Positions 25,945 to 33,416 of a stretch of 33,416 bases of DNA are shown here, one piece after another. The stretch is from a bacterium (GTDB taxonomy: Bacteria; Planctomycetota; UBA1135; GCA-002686595). Each line of letters opens with the position of its first letter. The stretch's first letter is position 1. The translations under genes and the position numbers were made by a program. A model generated the notes under the pieces. The model was not told the origin of the DNA. It searched no databases and was given only the letters and a program-made list of their open reading frames with translations. Where the stretch lies: NCBI GenBank assembly GCA_024228395.1, contig JAAETM010000189.1, positions 1 through 33,416 of the forward strand, read 5' to 3'.

Positions 25945-27327
25945 CTATTCATTGCCCGAATACCCCATGCTTACCAAAACAATTCTCTCTTCGGCACTAA
26001 GCTTTACGTCCGACCCCGGTTGCAAGCTCGCCATGGCACTTTCCATGGCTTCCAGGCTCGCTTGCAGGGACTTCAGCCGCTCGGGCTCCTGGGACGCAAG
26101 ATTGCGGGTCTCCCCGGAGTCCTCGGACATGTGGAACAGCCCGGGGCTGCCTGTCGCGGGCACGATCAGTTTCCAGTCACCATCACGCCAAGCGCTGCTC
26201 GGTTGATCCCCCCACATATTGCCGTGACTCAAGACCTTGCGGTTGCGGGCCCGCTCTCCGCGCAGGACATCCATCAGGCTCAGCCCGGTGAAACTACGCT
26301 CCCCGGCCACGTCGGCCCACTCGCAAAGGGTCGGGAGGATATCCACTTGACGCACGACCTGCGAGATGCGTTGACCCGGCTTCACCCCCGGCCCGGCCAT
26401 GACCAGTGGAATGTGAATCAACTCATCAAAGACGGTATGCCCATGCTCGAAATCGCCATGCTCGAAGAACTCCTCCCCATGGTCCGAGGTGAAGACGATC
26501 AGAGTATTGTCATCGAGCCCCATGGAAGCCATGCGATCCAACAAGCGCCCGATCTCAGCATCCGTGTAGGCCACCTCCCCGTCGTACAATTTGGACGCCC
26601 GATGGATCCACTCGGGCGTCAAATCCAGCTTGCCCGCCCTCAGGGCCATCATGTGCTCCCGAGTGCCGAACATGGTCCGCTGTTCACCACCCTGTTTATC
26701 GAAGGACGCCGCGTGGCGGCGGCGGAAGGGTTGCGGCGGGTCGTACACGGCATGCACATCGAAGTAGTGCAAGAACATGAAGAAGGGCTTCTCCGTCGCT
26801 GCGTTTTCCATGAATTTCAACGCGGCATCCGTGGTCTCTTCCGCGATGCGCACCTCCACGTTGTTCTCATAGGTCACCGTGTCCAGTCCGTCAAAGTCCC
26901 TCGTGACCCCGTATTTCTTCTTCAAAAATTCCACGTTCACGATGGCGTGGGTTTGATAACCAGCCCTGGAAAAAATGGCCGGGGCGGTCACAACACCTTC
27001 ACGCAGGGTTTTAAATTTTCCCAGGCGCCCGCCGGCTCCATGCTCCTTGGGATGCAAGGAGGTCAACATCGAAGCCATGGCAGGCAGGGTCCAAGGCGCG
27101 TGGGAATAGGCCTTTTCGAACACGACCCCTTTTTCGCCCAACCTGTCGAGATAGGGTGTCAGATTGAGTTCATCACCCAAACGGTCCGCGCGCATGGTAT
27201 CGACCACAATCCAAAGAACATTCGGCTTGGGCTCCTTTGCCGCTGGGCAAGCCACCAGGAAAGGCAAAGCCATGGCGGCCAGAAATGTGGACCACCTGCC
27301 TCGATACGATTTGTTCATTTCGCTCAT
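25945..27327 (-). CDS. Sulfatase-like lipoprotein without the formylglycine signature
   Basis: This 460-residue member of the alkaline phosphatase/sulfatase superfamily has a lipobox (LVAC, Cys27), so it is probably anchored in the periplasm or on the surface. The first metal site is WIVVDTMRADRLG and the later one FTSDHGEEFFEHG. The segment aligning with the sulfatase C/S-x-P-x-R motif reads SHAPWTLPAMASMLTSLHP. Thr80 sits where the formylglycine cysteine should be, and the arginine is replaced by Met84. It is therefore unlikely to be a formylglycine-dependent sulfatase. Threonine is the nucleophile in the related LtaS/phosphoethanolamine transferases, so a phospho- or phosphotransfer reaction is conceivable. 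The start overlaps the GT39-like gene's stop as ATGA. Confidence 0.86.
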   Translation of the reverse strand: MSEMNKSYRGRWSTFLAAMALPFLVACPAAKEPKPNVLWIVVDTMRADRLGDELNLTPYLDRLGEKGVVFEKAYSHAPWTLPAMASMLTSLHPKEHGAGGRLGKFKTLREGVVTAPAIFSRAGYQTHAIVNVEFLKKKYGVTRDFDGLDTVTYENNVEVRIAEETTDAALKFMENAATEKPFFMFLHYFDVHAVYDPPQPFRRRHAASFDKQGGEQRTMFGTREHMMALRAGKLDLTPEWIHRASKLYDGEVAYTDAEIGRLLDRMASMGLDDNTLIVFTSDHGEEFFEHGDFEHGHTVFDELIHIPLVMAGPGVKPGQRISQVVRQVDILPTLCEWADVAGERSFTGLSLMDVLRGERARNRKVLSHGNMWGDQPSSAWRDGDWKLIVPATGSPGLFHMSEDSGETRNLASQEPERLKSLQASLEAMESAMASLQPGSDVKLSAEERIVLVSMGYSGNE

Positions 27328-29471
27328 TGTGTTTGTGGCCGCGAATCACGCGGAGGTTTGGGAGCCATGCGCAACGGCTGACCCTTAGCGTAGCGTTTGC
27401 GCGCCGAATGCAGACCGCGTACTACCGATGTGTTCCTTTGGGTCTCAGATACACGGGTCAAGGCCCCATCCACCGTCTCCATTGCAGACACAAAATCACC
27501 CGCTTCAGCCTGCGCGGCCGCCAGCAGGGCCAGGTCGGGGAGGGTTGCGGGCCGCACGGACAACCAATATCCCATGGCGGCGACAGCGGCCGCGCCATCG
27601 CGCTGCTTGGCCTCGGGGTGCGTGGCCAACTGCAGCACCAAGCGGCGCAGGGCGCGCTCCGCCAGGGACAGGGTGGGTTGACTCTTCCACGCCCCAAAGT
27701 ACCCATCAAGGGCCGCGCCCCAGCGCCCCTGTTGCTCCGCAATCCAGCCCAGATTGTAGAGGGCGGAAGGATGGGTCGGATCCTGGGCTAACACGGCCTC
27801 AAACCCTGTGCGCGCCTCGTGCAACTCGCCCGAGCGCAGGTGCATCTTGGAGATTTCACCGAGCACTGCGGGGTTTCCGGGGTCCGCCTCCAACGCCAGG
27901 GCAAACTCGGCCTGGGCCTCCGGCAAACGTTCCTGGTCGGCGCAAGCCATGCCCCGGTCCAGGTGGTACTTGTATGCGTGCGGCCCCCGGTAGCGACGAT
28001 CGATCGAAGTGATGAGAAACGCCAAGCAACCGGCGGCGAATCCGGTGATCACCAGGGCCTTGCGCGCCCCTCCTCGAATCACAAGTCCAGCCAACCCCAA
28101 TACACTCAAAATCACAAAGTGCGGGATGAGCGGTGTCCGATAGCGGCTGGCCGCAAAAAAAGGTAGGAGGGAAAGCGCAAAGCCCAGGACCCAAATGCCA
28201 TGGATCGCGAAGAGCGTACCAACGTCCGAAGCCCCCCGCCCCCCGATGCCACGGGCCAATAGCCCCCATAACAAGAAACCGAGCAACGCGGTAAATGGTA
28301 TCGGCAACGATCTCAGGGCCCACGACCCCCTGCGCTCCATACCGACCTCCTTGTTATGACCCACCTCTTCAGGACCGAACAACAAAGCAGCCTTCACGCC
28401 CATCAGTTTCAGTGATCGAATCGGGTCGCCTGCCATGGAGTCCACAGCCTGGCCCAGGAACCAGCGATCCAACTCCGCGTAACTCAGCCCATGCCCCACG
28501 CGACGCTCCACATGTTGTTTGACCGATGAATAATCGAAGCAAGTTTGAAAACGACCGAGCTCGCCCATGTCCCCATCGATCAAACCATTCGCATGGGGTC
28601 CCTGGCCCAGGTACAGATTGATTCCTCCGGTTGCGGTCAAGGGAATGAACTCCCCACAGCGCGCCCAGTTGCGCACGGCACCTGGCAGCAAACCCAATAT
28701 CAAACCCAAGGCAAAAACGCCAAAGGCCCTGCGCCCTGAAAGGGATGCGCTCCCCTTCCAGGTAAGGAACAACCCGAGCAAAATGGCTGGCAACAGGACA
28801 TTGGGGCGCACAAGGGTGGCCAAACCAAAGACCAAACCCGCAAGCAGAACCCGCCAAATCCCGCCGCGCTCAAAGGCCTTCACAAAGAGGGTCAGGGCCA
28901 GCAGGTCCAAGAAGATCAGTAGGCTGGTGGCCTGCAGTTCCCCCTCGAAGTACAGGGGCGCGAAGTGCAAGGCAAACGCCCCTGCGGCGACCCCTGCCAA
29001 CCAATCTGGCACGCGCCCCCGCAGGGCGAACCACACCAAAGCAACCGACAGGATCCCGAGCAGGTGCTGGACAAATCGGATAGCCCCATAGCTCCCTGCG
29101 CTCAGCTTGTAGATCAGTGCCAGGAACCATGGGTAGCCCGCGGGCCGCAAACTGGGCGTCTTATGCAACTCCGGATCCACAAATCCTGGCAGCCGGTTGT
29201 ACTCGAGCCCCGCCGCACTGCGCGCCCACACATCGTGGTAGTGGGCGTCCACGCTGGGCCACGAATAGTCGGGGGATGACGTATGCTCGATGCCATAGGC
29301 CACCCGCACCCCCAAGGCCAAAAGCAACACAACCCACAATCCCAGGTTCGCCGACCGAGGTCTGCCCTTTTTATCCTCGATATGACTTCCCGGTCGTTGC
29401 ACAGCAGTATCATCGCCGCTCGCGCAGCGTGAGCCAAGTTCAAACCGATCTGGAGAACACTCAGTCCCCAC
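27324..29471 (-). CDS. GT39-like membrane glycosyltransferase with C-terminal TPRs
   Basis: The 715-residue protein starts with a cytoplasmic tail of about 43 residues, followed by about ten hydrophobic spans. The first external loop holds PSVDAHYHD, where D75 lies at the site of the catalytic acid of PMT/ArnT-type polyprenyl-phosphate-sugar transferases. The segment TPSLRPAGYPWFLALIYKL is also typical of that group. From about residue 495 two or three TPRs follow (AYKYHLDRGMACADQ, EAQAEFALALEADPGNPAVL, SALYNLGWIAEQQGRW), presumably outside the membrane. GTG 29471 overlaps the end of the M28 gene by 11 bases; an AGG lies upstream. Genes on both sides overlap it, so it works within the same unit. 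Donor and acceptor are unknown. Confidence 0.82.
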   Translation of the reverse strand: MGTECSPDRFELGSRCASGDDTAVQRPGSHIEDKKGRPRSANLGLWVVLLLALGVRVAYGIEHTSSPDYSWPSVDAHYHDVWARSAAGLEYNRLPGFVDPELHKTPSLRPAGYPWFLALIYKLSAGSYGAIRFVQHLLGILSVALVWFALRGRVPDWLAGVAAGAFALHFAPLYFEGELQATSLLIFLDLLALTLFVKAFERGGIWRVLLAGLVFGLATLVRPNVLLPAILLGLFLTWKGSASLSGRRAFGVFALGLILGLLPGAVRNWARCGEFIPLTATGGINLYLGQGPHANGLIDGDMGELGRFQTCFDYSSVKQHVERRVGHGLSYAELDRWFLGQAVDSMAGDPIRSLKLMGVKAALLFGPEEVGHNKEVGMERRGSWALRSLPIPFTALLGFLLWGLLARGIGGRGASDVGTLFAIHGIWVLGFALSLLPFFAASRYRTPLIPHFVILSVLGLAGLVIRGGARKALVITGFAAGCLAFLITSIDRRYRGPHAYKYHLDRGMACADQERLPEAQAEFALALEADPGNPAVLGEISKMHLRSGELHEARTGFEAVLAQDPTHPSALYNLGWIAEQQGRWGAALDGYFGAWKSQPTLSLAERALRRLVLQLATHPEAKQRDGAAAVAAMGYWLSVRPATLPDLALLAAAQAEAGDFVSAMETVDGALTRVSETQRNTSVVRGLHSARKRYAKGQPLRMAPKPPRDSRPQTQ

Positions 29472-31797
29472 TTTCGACCTGGATCGAGTGATCTGACGCT
29501 ATCAAAGCCACCATGGTGCTGACCCTGGTCAGATGTCCCCCATGCCGTGGCACCCAAGAAGCCCCCGCCAGGGCGGTCCAGTTCGCAACGGGCTCCGGTA
29601 GGCCGAGACTCTGGTCCACCAATTCGGCGAACCCGGTATTGCGGCCATCCCCGAACAACAATTCGAGTTCGACGCCCTCCTCGGGTACGCCCAGCAATTC
29701 CAAGTGCCCTCCACCGACATCGTAGGACTTGCCGTTCATCACCACGCCCGCCAAATCCAGGGCCGCCAGTCTTAGGAAGAGGGTGCGTGCCCCGCGCCTC
29801 GAGAAGGCGCGATAGCGCGGACCACCCTGCTCACCCACACCCAGGTAAGTCATGCCGGGCGCTGGCAGGGAAGCCTCGATTTCCGGAGTGATTGTCAGGG
29901 GAGCCTCCCCCACCGGAGGAAGGTTCTTGGGCCAGCCAAAGCCCATGTGATCGGTATCCAAGCTCGCCATCTCTTGATTCGAGTGGCGCGTGTAGGTCGC
30001 ATTGAATGTGCCCGGTTTCTCGGGGGTAAAGGGTTCACCTACCCAGGTCACCGCCAACCCAAGCCCAAGACAGAGCACCCCCGCGACCAAAGCCGCCAAC
30101 CCCACGCTACGCCTGGACCTCCACATGAAAGGAAGCAGCAAGGTGGAAGGAAGCGCCACGGGCCCCAGCAGCGAGACCGCATTCTGAAAACCAAACGCAT
30201 CCAAAAGGCCGTGGTGCAAGGGAACCCAGACCAACATGGCGATCACAACAGCGCCGGCAAAAGCACCCCAGCCCATGCCCCACCCTTTGGGCATGCGCTT
30301 GACCCAGGAGCCCTGCAAAACACACAGGGACAGCATCAAGTAGAAGGTGGCTGGGACCCACAGGAAACCGCCGCCGGGTAGAAACCAGGTGAGGGCCAAG
30401 GACCAGGCCACCGCACCGGTTGCGCTCGCGAAGCGCAAAGCCACCGGTGGGCAATTCCGTGCCAATCTCAAGGCCAAGGCGATTGCTAGGAAGTACGACC
30501 CCACCGCGAGAACCGCCGAGGGCATGGGCCGCGCCCAAAACACCATCCCCGTTCCGGATAACTTAATAGCTATCGCGAGCACACCGTGCAGCAGCAGGAG
30601 GGGCAAAAAGACGACCACCGCGCCGATCGAAAAAGCAGCCAATGCATTGGTGGGCGTCAACCCCTTGTGGGCCAAACGCAACCACCAAAAGAGCCAAAGC
30701 GCCAAGCTGCACAGGACCATAATCCACTGCGTCCCCATGGAGTAACGGACCAGGTAGTCCCCGAGCACATCCACATGCACCGAATCCTCCCCCCGAACCA
30801 CGGTCTCCCCCCGCAACAACGAAGCATCGCCTTCCAATCCGCGCAAAACCGCCAGAGCATTCTCACCATGGTGCTGCAAGGTTCGCGCATCCAAACGCTG
30901 GGGTGTATCCAAGGGCGAATGATAGACGGCCCAATCCCCAATAAACGCGAAGTTCAGACCTGCCAAACCGCGCTCCAGGAAAATTTGCAGATCCGACCCG
31001 TTGGGCATGCGCCGGTAGATCTCCACGGACAGGGAACTGGCTGAAGGCCGCGCCACGTGTTTGGCGTACATGTCGATCCACGGACCGTTGCCCAAACCAG
31101 TTTCGAAGAGCCGGCTGACCCCCGCGGCCCCGCGGGCTTCCAAATTCGCGACGAACCCAAGGTCATCCATGGCCCGGTGCCCGTCGGCGAAAGCCTGGGC
31201 GCCCAGGAGTCCATCCTCTTCGCCTTCGGTTACCAGAACCCACAAGCCTGTTTTCTGGGGACCACGAAGACCCCCACGGAATGCGCGCAACGCTTCGATC
31301 CAGGTGACCACGCCGGCCATGTCGTCCGCCGCACCCGGTCCAGCGCCCACCGAATCGTAGTGGGAAAGCAGCAGTGCTTCCTTGCCATTTCCGTCCCCAG
31401 GAAAATGTCCCACCACGTTGTGCACCAGGGCCAATTGTCCCGGCTGCATGGAATTTTGAACCCAAGCCCGCTGGACTTCCACCTCCGCACCGGCCCCACG
31501 CAGCACCTCAACCAAACGCTCTCGAATGCGGGCATCGGCGGCACTACCCACCGGATGGGCGCCCTCGTTACCAAGCAGGCGCACCATCATGTCCAGGGCT
31601 CTGCCACTGGAAAAGCGTGCCTCGCTAGCCCCACGTCCAATGGCCGTCGGCAATGCGCTATCGGAAAGCACCGCCCCCCACAGGGCCACAAACACCAGTG
31701 CGCAGGAAATCAACCAAAGACCGCGCCCCTGGGAAACATGCTGCTGGCTCGACGGCCCCTGGCGGTCAGACCGCTCCCTCGTTTGGTTGGTTGGCAT
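29461..31797 (-). CDS. M28-family zinc peptidase with multi-span membrane domain
   Basis: The 778-residue protein has one N-terminal membrane span (about 27-47), an extracytoplasmic M28 aminopeptidase-like domain, and about eight further spans before a soluble C-terminal domain. The two-zinc site is complete to the eye: H146 (LLLSHYDSV), D158 (GAADDMAGV), E193/E194 (TEGEEDG), E220 (NLEARG) and H293 (VYHSPLDT). The layout resembles eukaryotic ERMP1/Fxna-type membrane M28 peptidases and their bacterial relatives. ATG 31797 is preferred because GAGG lies 9 nt upstream and the N-terminus is then basic before the membrane span. It leads the overlapping M28, GT39-like and sulfatase-like unit. The substrate is unknown; related enzymes remove N-terminal residues. 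Confidence 0.88.
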   Translation of the reverse strand: MPTNQTRERSDRQGPSSQQHVSQGRGLWLISCALVFVALWGAVLSDSALPTAIGRGASEARFSSGRALDMMVRLLGNEGAHPVGSAADARIRERLVEVLRGAGAEVEVQRAWVQNSMQPGQLALVHNVVGHFPGDGNGKEALLLSHYDSVGAGPGAADDMAGVVTWIEALRAFRGGLRGPQKTGLWVLVTEGEEDGLLGAQAFADGHRAMDDLGFVANLEARGAAGVSRLFETGLGNGPWIDMYAKHVARPSASSLSVEIYRRMPNGSDLQIFLERGLAGLNFAFIGDWAVYHSPLDTPQRLDARTLQHHGENALAVLRGLEGDASLLRGETVVRGEDSVHVDVLGDYLVRYSMGTQWIMVLCSLALWLFWWLRLAHKGLTPTNALAAFSIGAVVVFLPLLLLHGVLAIAIKLSGTGMVFWARPMPSAVLAVGSYFLAIALALRLARNCPPVALRFASATGAVAWSLALTWFLPGGGFLWVPATFYLMLSLCVLQGSWVKRMPKGWGMGWGAFAGAVVIAMLVWVPLHHGLLDAFGFQNAVSLLGPVALPSTLLLPFMWRSRRSVGLAALVAGVLCLGLGLAVTWVGEPFTPEKPGTFNATYTRHSNQEMASLDTDHMGFGWPKNLPPVGEAPLTITPEIEASLPAPGMTYLGVGEQGGPRYRAFSRRGARTLFLRLAALDLAGVVMNGKSYDVGGGHLELLGVPEEGVELELLFGDGRNTGFAELVDQSLGLPEPVANWTALAGASWVPRHGGHLTRVSTMVALIASDHSIQVESGD

Positions 31798-31843
31798 TGG
31801 GATGTCCCTCTTGTAGGAAAAATGAGGCGCTAAACCTCGCTTC

Positions 31844-31872
31844 CTATTATGCACCGGACTGCCAAGGGTGAA
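31844..31872 (-). promoter_or_regulatory. Possible sigma-70-type promoter of the M28 unit
   Basis: On the minus strand TTCACC (31872-31867) and TAATAG (31849-31844) are separated by 17 bp and lie about 47 bp before the ATG at 31797. Each box matches the consensus at four of six or better. It lies in the 128-bp divergent region shared with the plus-strand lipoprotein gene. Confidence 0.32.
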
Positions 31873-31925
31873 AAGTGCCGTCCCATCCCTGCTGTTGCTT
31901 AGAATGATTCCGTCCCCCAAATACC

Positions 31926-33416
31926 ATGGCCATGCGTTTCAATCATTCCTTTCCCCTGCTCTGCTGCCTCTCCCTACCCATTCTCTTGCCCGCCTGCGGC
32001 GACTCGAACTCGGATTCGGGAAATCAGGGAAGTTCGCCCAAACAAACCCCGGGATCGCCGGCTACGTCCGCCGGCACCCAACGTCTTCTGGCCTATGAAC
32101 GCTCGGCCTATTACGCGTCCCTGAGCGAATGGCCCCAGGCCCTGCAGGAGCTGCAGCCGTTGCTAACCGGTTCGGGCGTGCGCCCCGAAGATCGCGTGCG
32201 CGCTGCAACCATTCACTTGCAGGCGGGAGCCCTGACCGAAGCCACGGCCCTTTTGGATTTGGCCAAGAGAGAAGGCTCCGACAGTCTGGCCGCGCGCTAC
32301 ATTCGCGCGCGCATCGCATCCTATGACTTCGAGACCCTGGAGCTAGCGCGCGACATCTACGAAGGTTTGTTGAAGGACGCGCCCGATGATCTGGCCACCC
32401 AATACGCACTGGCCCGCGTATACGAAGAGCTCGATCCCGAGGACGACGCCACCTGGGAGGCCAATCAAGTGCGCGCCAAGGAACTCTTCCGCAGCGTGCT
32501 CAAAAGGGAATTGGCCCACGGCGGCGCTTGGTATGTCTCCGCCCTGTACCGCATGTACGTGCTCTCCGTGGATAGCCCCGACGCCGAGGTGCGTCAAAAG
32601 TACGCCCAGGCCTGGAAGGGCATGGAGTCCATCGGCGCGGAAGCTGTCAGCACCATGGTTCTCAACGAGGGGGAATTGGCACGCCTGACCGCACCGGATC
32701 CGACCCAGAACCCCACCGTCAAGCTCACGCACAAACCCACCTACGAGCTGCGGCAGACCCTCGAGATCAATACGCCCGGCGTGCACGGCGTGCTGGTTCG
32801 CGACCTGAACGGGGATCGTTTGGCGGACGTGGCTTGGCTCGACGACTCCGGTCTACTCTGGAACCTTCAAGGCCCCGAAGGGCAGTTCACCGCCCATCGG
32901 GTTTGGCCGCAGAGCGCAGATCACTTCCGCGTGGCAGACCTGTCGAGGGACGGACTACTGGACGTGATTCTGATCCGGGATGGCCGCTTGAGCGTGCTCG
33001 ACCATGACGTGCAAGAAGGAGGCCCGAAACTCACGGAAACGACCATTTCCGCCACCCTGCCCGGTGATCTGAGTGATCTGGAGCTAGGCGACTTCGACCA
33101 CGATGGCGACTTGGATGTGCTTGCCGTGGGAGCCTACGGCCTGACCATGCTGCGCAACGACGGCGTCGGTCGTATCCCCGAACGGGAGGCGGATCAAGTT
33201 CGCGGGACCTGGACCGACGTGACCAAGGACCTGGCCCTGAGCGTGCCTTTTCCCCTGTCATGGTGCGCCATCGAGGACTTCGACGCCGACCATGATTTGG
33301 ATTTCCTGGTGGGCGGCAAGGGCGGAACCCTTTTGGCCAGCAGCCTGCGCGGCGGAAAGTTCGAGGATGCCACGCAGAGCCTATTCGGCGATGGAAGCGC
33401 AGGTGAGCAAGAGCCC
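31926..33416 (+). CDS. Lipoprotein with TPR-like and VCBS/FG-GAP repeats, cut by the window edge
   Basis: The frame from ATG 31926 is open to the last base, giving 497 codons with no stop. The signal MAMRFNHSFPLLCCLSLPIL followed by LPAC places the lipidated cysteine at residue 24. Helical TPR-like sequence fills about residues 55-250 (RLLAYERSAYYASLSEWPQA, ATQYALARVYEELDPEDDAT). From about residue 285, VCBS/FG-GAP-type units appear with acidic loops: DLNGDRLADV, DLSRDGLLDV, DFDHDGDLDV and DFDADHDLDF. These loops resemble calcium-binding D-x-D-x-D-G turns. Similar planctomycete proteins combine TPRs with a C-terminal ASPIC/UnbV domain, which may lie beyond the edge. It is probably surface-exposed. 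It is divergent from the M28 unit and may share its regulatory region. Confidence 0.85.
   Translation, partial: MAMRFNHSFPLLCCLSLPILLPACGDSNSDSGNQGSSPKQTPGSPATSAGTQRLLAYERSAYYASLSEWPQALQELQPLLTGSGVRPEDRVRAATIHLQAGALTEATALLDLAKREGSDSLAARYIRARIASYDFETLELARDIYEGLLKDAPDDLATQYALARVYEELDPEDDATWEANQVRAKELFRSVLKRELAHGGAWYVSALYRMYVLSVDSPDAEVRQKYAQAWKGMESIGAEAVSTMVLNEGELARLTAPDPTQNPTVKLTHKPTYELRQTLEINTPGVHGVLVRDLNGDRLADVAWLDDSGLLWNLQGPEGQFTAHRVWPQSADHFRVADLSRDGLLDVILIRDGRLSVLDHDVQEGGPKLTETTISATLPGDLSDLELGDFDHDGDLDVLAVGAYGLTMLRNDGVGRIPEREADQVRGTWTDVTKDLALSVPFPLSWCAIEDFDADHDLDFLVGGKGGTLLASSLRGGKFEDATQSLFGDGSAGEQEP

Noticed and set aside
25759..27381. Long antisense open frame (540 codons) opposite the sulfatase-like gene
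   Set aside because: It is a mirror frame caused by GC-rich codon bias. The minus-strand frame has clear family motifs and a lipobox.

Overview
The window looks like a piece of chromosome from a planctomycete, probably one of the marine lineages rich in FG-GAP proteins. This is inferred from several proteins. A secreted protein has seven FG-GAP blades and a C-terminal domain beginning GFYCATLEGNSTGSP. There is a 1,055-residue protein built of carboxypeptidase-regulatory-like domains, a membrane-anchored coiled coil of about 1,370 residues, a glycosyltransferase fused to TPRs, and a sulfatase-like lipoprotein. Coding regions are GC-rich, and many adjacent genes overlap by 1 to 11 bases.

Layout. 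Bases 1-262 are the right end of an IS66-family insertion sequence. Bases 583-3410 hold cysD and cysNC, which together make PAPS from sulfate and ATP. Bases 3411-8640 are an accessory stretch. It holds a small two-helix membrane ORF, a HEPN-like protein, a zinc-ribbon membrane protein coupled to a site-2-protease (M50) gene, a HEAT-like protein, a lipoprotein and a broken IS3-type OrfA remnant. Two near-identical 67-bp hairpin repeats flank the zinc-ribbon/M50 pair, and a 39-bp diverged repeat brackets the wider block.

Bases 8636-15827 are all on the minus strand. In transcription order they encode a DprE2-like SDR, a DprE1-like FAD oxidase, two overlapping nucleotidyltransferases of the RlaP/YcgL type, and the FG-GAP propeller protein. 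Bases 15976-18030 (+) encode a UvrD/PcrA-type helicase followed by a rho-independent terminator. Bases 18362-22480 (+) encode the giant coiled coil, closed by a perfect 16-bp terminator hairpin that also faces the convergent gene. Bases 22610-31797 (-) encode, in transcription order, an M28 peptidase with a membrane domain, a GT39-like/TPR protein, a sulfatase-like lipoprotein and the carboxypeptidase-regulatory-like protein. The first three overlap as one translational unit. From 31926 to the right edge a lipoprotein with VCBS/FG-GAP-type repeats runs off the window.

The most interesting items are the hairpin-flanked zinc-ribbon/M50 module next to a HEPN gene, the tandem nucleotidyltransferases, the DprE1/DprE2-like pair outside its well-known actinobacterial setting, and the sulfatase-like protein lacking the formylglycine signature. 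No CRISPR array, rRNA, tRNA or prophage was recognised.
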